8,957 nt of DNA from JBFKOL01 sp041628815 (GTDB lineage: Bacteria > Bacteroidota > Bacteroidia > Chitinophagales > Saprospiraceae): the NCBI GenBank assembly GCA_041628815.1, contig JBFKOL010000165.1, positions 1 through 8,957 of the forward strand. The letters run 5' to 3'. Positions 1 through 5,834 of this stretch are shown piece after piece; the stretch's first letter is position 1, and every line of letters starts with the position of its first letter. A program made the position numbers and the translations under genes. Below the pieces are notes generated by a model. That model did no database searches and was not told the DNA's origin. It worked only from the letters and a program-made list of their open reading frames with translations.

Positions 1-148
1 ATACCTTTGAAACAATTGGAGAATCTCCTGCCCGCATTCCGTCGAAAAGATTATTAATCGGTTCGATAATCTCTTGATGGACCCTGTCCTGGCTTGAAAG
101 AATGCTGTGAAGTGAAAACAATAGAAACAGTGTGACTATAAATTTCAT
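1..148 (-). CDS. Secreted small protein, likely NTF2-like family (5' end only, runs off left edge)
   Basis: An open minus-strand frame starts at the ATG at 148-146 and stays open to base 1, giving 49 codons. The product begins MKFIVTLFLLFSLHSILSSQD, a short basic N-end followed by a hydrophobic stretch and a polar end, which is a typical Sec signal peptide. The mature part reads about QEIIEPINNLFDGMRAGDS, which resembles the first helix of SnoaL/DUF4440-type NTF2-like proteins of Bacteroidota, where 'FxGMRxGD' is common. NTF2-like folds are small cone-shaped domains with very diverse binding or catalytic roles, so no function can be given. It is divergent from the TonB-domain gene at 282. An exact -7 promoter element lies just upstream (171-178). 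The open frame with a signal peptide makes a real gene likely; the family call rests on a short stretch. Confidence 0.6.
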   Translation of the reverse strand, partial: MKFIVTLFLLFSLHSILSSQDRVHQEIIEPINNLFDGMRAGDSPIVSKV

Positions 149-170
149 GTTTCAAAGAAATACTCGAGAT

Positions 171-178
171 CAAAAATA
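171..178 (-). promoter_or_regulatory. Candidate Bacteroidota -7 element for the NTF2-like gene
   Basis: Read on the minus strand, this is TATTTTTG, an exact match to the Bacteroidota -7 consensus TAnnTTTG. It would start transcription near 165-168, about 20 nt before the ATG at 148. The nearest -33-like TTTG (196-193) is only 14 nt away, shorter than the usual 17-20, so only the -7 part is convincing. Confidence 0.35.
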
Positions 179-281
179 GGTATTTCAGCGTGCAAAAGAG
201 ACGATCCAGCAAGAACTGCATTGCTTGTTCTGGTCAGAAATATCATCTTGAATACATTATTTACTCTAAAAGTTAAATATC

Positions 282-719
282 ATGAAAAAGAACCCGATTG
301 CCCTATTTGTCCTCACTTTGATCACCTGGACAGCATATTTACTGCCGGGTGTTGACGCGCGGGATATGCTTGCCTATACCGGTGAAATAGCTCCCACTAA
401 TATAAGCGAAAGGTCCTTTCTGCTCCCATTGCCTTCGATGGACCTTTCTGCAGTAGATCAGGTCAGGAACCATCTGAAAAGTCGTCTCGATTATCCCGTA
501 CTTGCCGAAGAATACCGTATCGAAGGAAAACTGATCATTGCCGTATCAGTAAATGAAGATGGAGACGTACAGAAGGCGTGGATCGCAGAAGGCCTCCACC
601 CCATACTCGACCAAAAAGTCTTGAAAGTGGCGAATGCCTTGAAAAAAGTGAACCCGGTTGTTTTGAATGGCAAAAAAAGGCATAGAAATATTTTGATACC
701 CGTTCAATTCAAGGTTTAA
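282..719 (+). CDS. Stand-alone TonB C-terminal-domain protein, periplasmic or inner-membrane anchored
   Basis: The product is 145 residues. Residues 1-22 form a basic-hydrophobic signal peptide or anchor. Residues 23-65 are a linker. About 66-145 are a TonB C-terminal domain: YPVLAEEYRIEGK (71-83) matches the family's 'YPxxAxxxxIxGxV' start, SVNEDGDV (89-96) its beta-hairpin turn, GLHPILDQKVLKV (104-116) its helix, and NILIPVQFKV (136-145) its final strand. True TonB carries a long proline-rich spacer across the periplasm; this protein has only about 40 residues there and little proline, so it probably does not energise outer-membrane transporters in the usual way. In Bacteroidota, short TonB-domain proteins are common and their roles mostly unknown. 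The start has A-rich upstream sequence and no Shine-Dalgarno, normal for the group. A histidine kinase follows 96 bp downstream, past a hairpin. Confidence 0.85.
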   Translation: MKKNPIALFVLTLITWTAYLLPGVDARDMLAYTGEIAPTNISERSFLLPLPSMDLSAVDQVRNHLKSRLDYPVLAEEYRIEGKLIIAVSVNEDGDVQKAWIAEGLHPILDQKVLKVANALKKVNPVVLNGKKRHRNILIPVQFKV

Positions 720-744
720 AGAATGAACAAGTTTTTGTATTGAA

Positions 745-778
745 CAGAGGGAAGGCTTACTATTGGGTCTTCCCTTTG
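745..778 (+). terminator. Hairpin between the TonB-domain gene and the kinase gene, possible terminator
   Basis: Arms CAGAGGGAAGGC (745-756) and GTCTTCCCTTTG (767-778) pair over 12 positions with two G-T wobbles and a 10-nt loop. It lies 25 nt after the stop at 719. The following bases (ACCGTTTAAATTTG) are T-rich but give no continuous U-run, so it may be a weak terminator or an mRNA 3'-end stabiliser. It overlaps the -33 part of the promoter predicted for the kinase gene. Confidence 0.45.
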
Positions 779-792
779 ACCGTTTAAATTTG
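763..792 (+). promoter_or_regulatory. Candidate promoter of the kinase-regulator operon
   Basis: TTG at 763-765 and TAAATTTG at 785-792 are separated by 19 nt. The second is an exact TAnnTTTG -7 element of Bacteroidota and the spacing is normal. Transcription would start near 796-799, giving a leader of about 20 nt before the ATG at 816. The TTG lies in the loop of the hairpin at 745-778, so the upstream terminator and this promoter are interleaved. Confidence 0.5.
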
Positions 793-815
793 TATGTCTA
801 TGAAAATTATGAAAA

Positions 816-1862
816 ATGCTGATCAAACCGTGCACAGAATATCTCGGTTTTGATGACCGCAAGTGGATGCTCGTAGGTATACCGGCACTCAGCCTGATTA
901 TGCCAATCATGCTGGACATTGCCAGTGAATCGTGGAGAAATTACTGGGTGCGCATGGTTCCAGAGTCATTTTTCTACGTGACCGGATTCTGGGCATTTTA
1001 CAGAACCATGATCATCGCGCTCAGAAAAAAATTCCCCAGTTTTGACCAGACGCAAAAAAGGTTGATCATCGAAGGGATCGCCATACTGGTGAGTGCCCCC
1101 ATTCTTAAGGCCGTATTGGGTTCCATTATATTCTTGATACTTGCTTGGTACAATATCGTTGATCACAACCTCCCCGGATATGTATCCACCATGCTGTCCA
1201 TTTATCTTCCCTCGGCCCTTATTGTCAGTGTATACGAGGCGAGGTATTTTTTCGCACAATACAAGGAAGCTCTGGTCGCAAGGGAAGAAATTGAAAAGCA
1301 ACATATTCAGACACAACTCGAACACCTCAGAAACCAGATCAATCCCCATTTCCTTTTCAATAGTCTTAATACTCTTATGGGGCTCATCCCGGTGGACAAA
1401 GAGGCAGCGATGTCATACCTTTCCAAATTGTCAAAGTTTTACCGCTTCAGCGTTAGTCAAACGGCAGAAAAACTCATACCACTAACCAAAGAGATCGAAT
1501 GTGCAGAATTATTTTCTGATCTGCTTGAGGAAAGATTTCGCGATGGGCTGGTGATTTCTTTTCAAATCGAGGAACCAGGTTCTTATAAAATCTTGCCGAT
1601 GACGCTTCAGCTGCTCATTGAGAACGCCGTCAAACACAATATCGTGTCCGAATCACAACCGCTCAAGATCAAAGTGACCATGGATAAAAAAATGCAGTGC
1701 ATTTGTCTACGAAACAATGTTCAAAAGAAAATACAGTCCGTTGAGTCCACAGGAATGGGATTGGGAAACATCAGAAGGCGTTACGCTTACTTCACATCGA
1801 AGCCTGTAGAGATAAGAGAAGAAAATTCGACATTTACCGTTTGTCTTCCTTTGATCAAGTAG
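816..1862 (+). CDS. LytS/YehU-type sensor histidine kinase (His_kinase family, 4 TM)
   Basis: The product is 348 residues and is an inner-membrane sensor that should autophosphorylate and pass phosphate to the regulator 2 bp downstream. The N-terminal half has about four membrane segments (roughly 17-35, 46-68, 83-112, 121-142) and no separate extracellular sensor domain. A short helical linker (about 145-170) leads to the phospho-acceptor box LRNQINPHFLFNSLNTL (171-187), with His178 as the predicted phosphorylated residue. The ATP-binding part shows an N-box, LLIENAVKHN (266-275), and a G-box, TGMGLGNIRRR (312-322). All catalytic motifs are intact. An in-frame TGA at 810-812 excludes any start further upstream, so ATG 816 is chosen; the N-end YLGFDDRKWMLVG looks like family members from the first residues. 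The signal cannot be read from the sequence; with so little exposed outside, it is probably sensed in or near the membrane. Confidence 0.93.
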   Translation: MLIKPCTEYLGFDDRKWMLVGIPALSLIMPIMLDIASESWRNYWVRMVPESFFYVTGFWAFYRTMIIALRKKFPSFDQTQKRLIIEGIAILVSAPILKAVLGSIIFLILAWYNIVDHNLPGYVSTMLSIYLPSALIVSVYEARYFFAQYKEALVAREEIEKQHIQTQLEHLRNQINPHFLFNSLNTLMGLIPVDKEAAMSYLSKLSKFYRFSVSQTAEKLIPLTKEIECAELFSDLLEERFRDGLVISFQIEEPGSYKILPMTLQLLIENAVKHNIVSESQPLKIKVTMDKKMQCICLRNNVQKKIQSVESTGMGLGNIRRRYAYFTSKPVEIREENSTFTVCLPLIK

Positions 1863-1864
1863 TT

Positions 1865-2629
1865 ATGAAAGTTTTTATCGTAGAAGATGAATACAATGCC
1901 CGAATCTATCTCGAACGGCTCGTCACAGAAGTGATCCCTGAAGTCAAGATCTTAGGTCATGCCGACAGCATCAAAAAAGCAGTCAATGATTTGAATGCTG
2001 ACGACATGCCTGATCTCATTTTCCTTGATATTCAGCTGGCGGATGGTTTGAGCTTTGAGATATTTTCTCACATCGATGTAAACTGCCCGGTAATCTTTAC
2101 AACCGCCTATGATCAATATGCGATTGACGCTTTTAAAGTTCATAGCATTGATTACCTGTTAAAACCCATTGATCCCGCAGATCTTAGAAAAGCTCTTGAG
2201 AAATACGAACGCTTTTATGCAGACAACGGTACCGTGGTAAACCGTGAAAACATAATCAAGGCATCACGAGCGATACCGCAAAAAATGAAACAGCGATGCC
2301 TTGTAAAAAGAGGAGGATTCTACGACTATGTAGAAATGGATCAGGTGGCATTGGTCCACTCGGAAGACAGTCTTACGTTTCTTTATACAAAGGACGGACG
2401 CAGACATCTCTACAACAAAACAGTAGAGGCCTTATACGACGAGCTTGATAAATCACTTTTTTTCCAGATCAACAGAAGCCAGGTAGTGCATATTGCTTCC
2501 ATTCGCGAAATACATCCATATCTCAATCAACGTTTGTTACTAAAATTGGATATTCCTCTTTCCGAGGAGATCAACGTAGTAGTGAGCCGCAGCAAACTCA
2601 GCTCCTTCAAGGGGTGGGTGGATTCGTAA
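1865..2629 (+). CDS. LytTR-family response regulator, partner of the upstream kinase
   Basis: The product is 254 residues from the ATG at 1865, two bases after the kinase stop codon. That spacing and the N-end MKVFIVEDE, where receiver domains normally begin, decide the start; a longer frame from a TTG at 1841 inside the kinase gene is unlikely. The receiver domain (1-120) has the acidic pair Glu7/Asp8, phospho-acceptor Asp55 in LIFLDIQL, Thr79/Thr80 and Lys100 in YLLKP, so it is complete. After a linker, a LytTR DNA-binding domain covers about 143-252, with FFQINRSQVVHI (199-210) and the closing VSRSKLSSFKGWV (240-252). LytTR proteins bind DNA mostly as dimers at pairs of short direct repeats and often control envelope, autolysis or surface-polysaccharide genes. 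The target here is not known; the flanking envelope genes are natural candidates. Confidence 0.95.
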   Translation: MKVFIVEDEYNARIYLERLVTEVIPEVKILGHADSIKKAVNDLNADDMPDLIFLDIQLADGLSFEIFSHIDVNCPVIFTTAYDQYAIDAFKVHSIDYLLKPIDPADLRKALEKYERFYADNGTVVNRENIIKASRAIPQKMKQRCLVKRGGFYDYVEMDQVALVHSEDSLTFLYTKDGRRHLYNKTVEALYDELDKSLFFQINRSQVVHIASIREIHPYLNQRLLLKLDIPLSEEINVVVSRSKLSSFKGWVDS

Positions 2630-2798
2630 TAAAACGACACGCCATCTGTAATTGAATCTTGGGGTTCGAGGTGCACATTGGAATGGTGTCAATAAATACA
2701 CTTCTGTAATTAATTGAGAATTGCCATCTATTTTTACGCTATACGGGCTGTTCGAATGAATTGGTCTAACAATTATTCACGTTCATACAAGACTTTCT

Positions 2799-3359
2799 AT
2801 GTTTAGACAAATCCTTTATTTATTCGCCGTTGTAATCGTTTCGTTTCATCCAGTTCATGAAATGACGGCACAGGAAAAAAACAATTTTATAGCTTTTGAA
2901 TTTCAAGCGTATCCCACCGGATTGATACCTGGTCTGCGATTTGAAAAAAATGTAGGCAGCCAGAGCGCATGGCACTTCAGACTGGGTTACAACTGGATAC
3001 GCCACAGGGATCTTGGTAAACACGACGATGAAAGAGGCGATGGCTTGGGATTTACCATAGGTCACCAAAGGTATTTCAAACAGACTCACACAGGGTGGCA
3101 TCTGGGTTTGAGAAGCGATATTTGGTGGAACACCATTGACTGGAAAGATAGGTTGGCTGGCGGAGATGAAGCCGGCACAACAGAAATCACTGTCATCCAG
3201 CCAACCTTATCGCTGGGCTACGCGAAATTATTCGGCGATGCCCTGGTTTTTACACCGACCGTCAGCATCGGGTGGGAATGGAATGTACGCACCAGCGGAG
3301 AACCCACCGGTGAAGGAGCCATTTTGTTGATTGGCTTCCACATCGGTAAACAATTGTAA
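2799..3359 (+). CDS. Small predicted outer-membrane beta-barrel protein, function unknown
   Basis: The product is 186 residues. Residues 1-24 form a signal peptide ending MTA before QEK. The rest alternates short polar turns with amphipathic, aromatic-rich beta strands, for example FIAFEFQAY, WHFRLGYNWI, GLGFTIGHQRYF, GWHLGLRSDIWW, TVIQPTLSLGYAKL, TPTVSIGWEW and ILLIGFHIG. This pattern and length fit an eight-stranded barrel of the outer-membrane type. The C-end is GKQL rather than an aromatic residue, which is atypical for a BamA-recognised barrel, though the last strand carries Phe. I do not recognise a named family. It begins 169 bp after the regulator gene and is followed 9 bp later by a membrane protein, with which it is probably co-transcribed. 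A lipocalin-like periplasmic barrel is a less likely alternative. Confidence 0.75.
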   Translation: MFRQILYLFAVVIVSFHPVHEMTAQEKNNFIAFEFQAYPTGLIPGLRFEKNVGSQSAWHFRLGYNWIRHRDLGKHDDERGDGLGFTIGHQRYFKQTHTGWHLGLRSDIWWNTIDWKDRLAGGDEAGTTEITVIQPTLSLGYAKLFGDALVFTPTVSIGWEWNVRTSGEPTGEGAILLIGFHIGKQL

Positions 3360-3368
3360 AGCCCAATC

Positions 3369-4157
3369 ATGCCTATGAAACTCCATAAACTTTTGCGCGA
3401 CTCCGCCATCACCTTCAGAAACCATCGCGGCGTTTGGGAGTTTGTGAAGGTTCACAAGTTGTGGCAGGGTATACTGGAATACCGTTGGCTAAGTAAATTT
3501 TTGATCCTAGCAGGTGTATTGATGAGCTTGCAATTATTGTCATTTTTCATCAAGTTGATAACATCAGCCGGACAAGATTCCGGCGTGTTGTCGGCCTCCT
3601 CAGGACTTTTTACCAATATTTGGGAAGAGGCCTCAAGTCTTTTCGCCATAGGTGGAATGAAGTATGTCGTCCTAATTTTACTGGAAGTCGTCATATTCCA
3701 CTTTTCACGACGAACGCTCGAAGTCATGACCGGCGATTCTGTAGATCATTCATTCAAGGCTTTTCTCCGGGCACAAGTGAGGATGATAGGCATATCCATC
3801 TATTCATTCATCATGGAGTCCTTGATGTCAATTGTCGTCAGTATTGGTCTCAGTATGCTTTTGTTGGGCACTGTCAAGCCCGTTGCGGTACTTTTGATCC
3901 AGTGCTATTATCTTGGTTTTGCTATCGTGGATAACTACAACGAGGTTTATGGTATGTCGCTCAAACAGAGCGCCAGATTAACAAAGGAATACTGGGGTGT
4001 GGCCATTGTGACAGGTATTTTTGTTTATGTGCTGATGTTGGTGCCCGTGGCTGGCACTGTTGCCGGACCTATTGCCGGCGCTGTTGCTGCTACAATAACC
4101 ATGCACCAGCTTACCCAGGGTGGAACATCGATTGAATGGGTATTTGAAGAGAGATAG
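3369..4157 (+). CDS. EI24/CysZ-like polytopic inner-membrane protein
   Basis: The product is 262 residues from ATG 3369; a second in-frame ATG at 3375 is equally possible. The first 40 residues are basic and cytosolic. Hydrophobic segments lie at about 43-65, 97-113, 137-168 (probably two helices), 170-187 and 211-245. The C-terminal pattern, AIVDNYNEVYGMSLKQSARL then a long helix with VPVAGTVAGPIAGAVAAT (225-242), resembles the EI24/CysZ family. In that family a conserved 'D...R' segment precedes a final Gly/Pro/Ala-rich hydrophobic stretch. CysZ proteins let sulfate into the cell for cysteine synthesis, but no sulfur genes are near and most bacterial EI24-like proteins are uncharacterised, so sulfate transport is not claimed. 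It is 9 bp after the beta-barrel gene, so the two are likely translated from one message. Confidence 0.6.
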   Translation: MPMKLHKLLRDSAITFRNHRGVWEFVKVHKLWQGILEYRWLSKFLILAGVLMSLQLLSFFIKLITSAGQDSGVLSASSGLFTNIWEEASSLFAIGGMKYVVLILLEVVIFHFSRRTLEVMTGDSVDHSFKAFLRAQVRMIGISIYSFIMESLMSIVVSIGLSMLLLGTVKPVAVLLIQCYYLGFAIVDNYNEVYGMSLKQSARLTKEYWGVAIVTGIFVYVLMLVPVAGTVAGPIAGAVAATITMHQLTQGGTSIEWVFEER

Positions 4158-4185
4158 CCATTCAAAGGTTCGCATGTCAGAGCCC

Positions 4186-4217
4186 CCGTGAAATCTCAAC
4201 ACGGAGATCATCTTTTT
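4186..4217 (+). terminator. Weak terminator-like structure after the EI24-like gene
   Basis: Two mutually exclusive 5-bp hairpins lie here: CCGTG (4186-4190) with CACGG (4200-4204), and ATCTC (4193-4197) with GAGAT (4204-4208). The second is followed 3 nt later by TCTTTTT (4211-4217). Position 28 nt after the stop is right for an intrinsic terminator, but both stems are short. The rest of 4218-4348 shows no further signal that I can support. Confidence 0.3.
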
Positions 4218-4348
4218 ACAACACATGGATACGAGTAGCCCCGGCAAAGGAACTATTTCTTGGATTGATTTTGGGAAAATTGAAGGATCCTCAGCGATAA
4301 TTGAATGAAAGAGTTCATCTTTATAGATCACAATGATCAAAAAAAACA

Positions 4349-5803
4349 ATGCCCAAAGGCACTGGATTCAACCAATTTACTAACAAGTCACGTCGCACCA
4401 TGATCTATCTTCTTATCGTCATCACCATATTGTTAATAGGGGTTGGAATTCTTTTGATGGTATTCTACCCGAGATTGAAAATCGCTTCCGGATATGCAGC
4501 TAAATATGTTGCATCCCATAGTGCACTGTCCAATCTGAGTAAAGACAGGATCGCTAATGCACTGAATTTTTTTCCGGTTAAATATTTCACTACCCACGTT
4601 GATCCAAATAAAAAGAAAGCCTCTGCTTCGCTCTATGGTCTGGCCCAACAATCTGCCTTTCTTTACAAGACAGGACCAAGTGCCGGAGCCATTATGGGTT
4701 CACATGACTTTGATCTTTTTTCGCCAGTTCAGGCACCATCAAGAAGTGATCGATTAAAGGAACCATGGCCGATAGGAGACAACGTCAATATCGACTCCGA
4801 TGACCGCATTTCAGCCAGGGTCCAGGAGGTAGTCGAACGATATCTCAAAAAAGACATTGGCATTCATGCAATCACCGTTGCGAACAAGTCAAAGCTTCTT
4901 GGGGAAGCTTACAACGATGGTGTGGATCCAACGAGTCGCCTGCTGGGATGGTCCATGACCAAAACCATTGCCAACGCGCTTTTCGGTATACTCCACCGGC
5001 AAGGAAAATTAAATGTCACGGATAAAGCTCCTATTCCGGAGTGGTCACAGGACGAGAGACGAAACATTACCATTAAAGACTTACTTCAAATGCAGAGTGG
5101 CCTGAAGTGGTCTGAAGACTACGGAAATATTTCAGATGTCACCCGTATGTTGTACCGCGAAGCCGACTGTTTTGCATCATCTGTGGACAATCCGCTCGAA
5201 TCAGCGGTGTCTGGTGGAGAAGGAAAAGGAGGAAAGACATCATTGGTCACTCCGGGTAGCGTTTTCAATTATGCATCAGGCACTTCGAATATTTTGTCAG
5301 GTATCATCAGGAAATACGTTGATTCACACGATGCCTACCTTCACTTTCCGCATAAGGAGCTTTTTGAACCCCTGGGGATGCACAGCGCTATCATTGAGGT
5401 AGACAAAGCAGGGAATTACATTCTGTCGTCGTATGGCTGGGCGACTGCAAGAGATTGGACTCGGTTTGGATTGTTGTACCTCAATAAGGGGACATGGAAC
5501 GGCAAGGAGATCTTTTCTGAAGACTGGTATCAACAGAGTGTGACCCCTGCTGATAAGTCCGATGGTGAATACGGATATCACATTTGGCTCAATGCACGAA
5601 AAAAAGATGGAACGACAAGACTAAAAGGGGTTCCCGAAGATGCATTCTTTGAAGACGGGGTCTTTGGCCAACGCATACTCGTTATACCTTCAGAAGACCT
5701 TGTGATAACGCTGTTGTGTGGCAGGATGGACGACAAAGTCTATGAAACATTTTTTGATGGCTTCTACCCCGATATCATTCGGGCTGCATCTCAGAAAAAT
5801 TAA
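4349..5803 (+). CDS. Membrane-anchored serine hydrolase, beta-lactamase/NylB-like (COG1680 type)
   Basis: The product is 484 residues. A basic stretch (1-17) precedes one transmembrane helix (18-39), so the protein should be held in the inner membrane with its catalytic part in the periplasm. The lead segment 41-145 includes LKIASGYAAKY, typical of a Bacteroidota clade of these enzymes. The catalytic domain spans about 150-480: the SxxK motif is SMTK (Ser202 nucleophile, Lys205), in GWSMTKTIANAL. The second motif is YAS (Tyr308-Ser310) in FNYASGTSNIL. The KTG-equivalent position reads DGVFGQ (436-441), as in esterase- or amidase-like members rather than true penicillin-binding proteins. Substrate is unknown; ester, amide or D-amino-acid peptide hydrolysis are all possible. 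A Gly/Lys-rich stretch at about 288-297 looks like an inserted loop. ATG 4349 is preferred over ATG 4400 because it keeps the positive charges before the helix and lies just after an A-rich run. Confidence 0.88.
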   Translation: MPKGTGFNQFTNKSRRTMIYLLIVITILLIGVGILLMVFYPRLKIASGYAAKYVASHSALSNLSKDRIANALNFFPVKYFTTHVDPNKKKASASLYGLAQQSAFLYKTGPSAGAIMGSHDFDLFSPVQAPSRSDRLKEPWPIGDNVNIDSDDRISARVQEVVERYLKKDIGIHAITVANKSKLLGEAYNDGVDPTSRLLGWSMTKTIANALFGILHRQGKLNVTDKAPIPEWSQDERRNITIKDLLQMQSGLKWSEDYGNISDVTRMLYREADCFASSVDNPLESAVSGGEGKGGKTSLVTPGSVFNYASGTSNILSGIIRKYVDSHDAYLHFPHKELFEPLGMHSAIIEVDKAGNYILSSYGWATARDWTRFGLLYLNKGTWNGKEIFSEDWYQQSVTPADKSDGEYGYHIWLNARKKDGTTRLKGVPEDAFFEDGVFGQRILVIPSEDLVITLLCGRMDDKVYETFFDGFYPDIIRAASQKN

Positions 5804-5816
5804 CAAGATTGTCCCT

Positions 5817-5834
5817 CGTCACGTCAACGTGATG
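5817..5834. terminator. Short hairpin between convergent genes
   Basis: Arms CGTCACG (5817-5823) and CGTGATG (5828-5834) form a 7-bp stem with one G-T wobble and a TCAA loop. It straddles the stop codon of the minus-strand gene and lies 14 nt beyond the stop of the serine hydrolase. Neither side has a good T-run, so any termination would be weak or factor-dependent. It is the only structure in the 20-bp convergent gap. Confidence 0.25.

Noticed and set aside
794..853. Short plus-strand frame MSMKIMKNADQTVHRISRF overlapping the kinase start, as an upstream leader peptide or lost kinase N-terminus
   Set aside because: It is out of frame with the kinase, whose own N-end already looks complete from ATG 816; nothing suggests a frameshift.
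966..1349. Minus-strand frame of 127 codons inside the kinase gene
   Set aside because: It lies wholly opposite a kinase with intact motifs and shows no domain of its own.
1841..1864. Upstream TTG start for the response regulator, overlapping the kinase gene
   Set aside because: The ATG at 1865 is exactly where receiver domains begin; the extra residues match nothing in the family.
4305..4403. Frame MKEFIFIDHNDQKKQ ahead of the serine hydrolase
   Set aside because: It is only 32 codons, overlaps the hydrolase start in another frame and has no domain or initiation signal; treated as chance.
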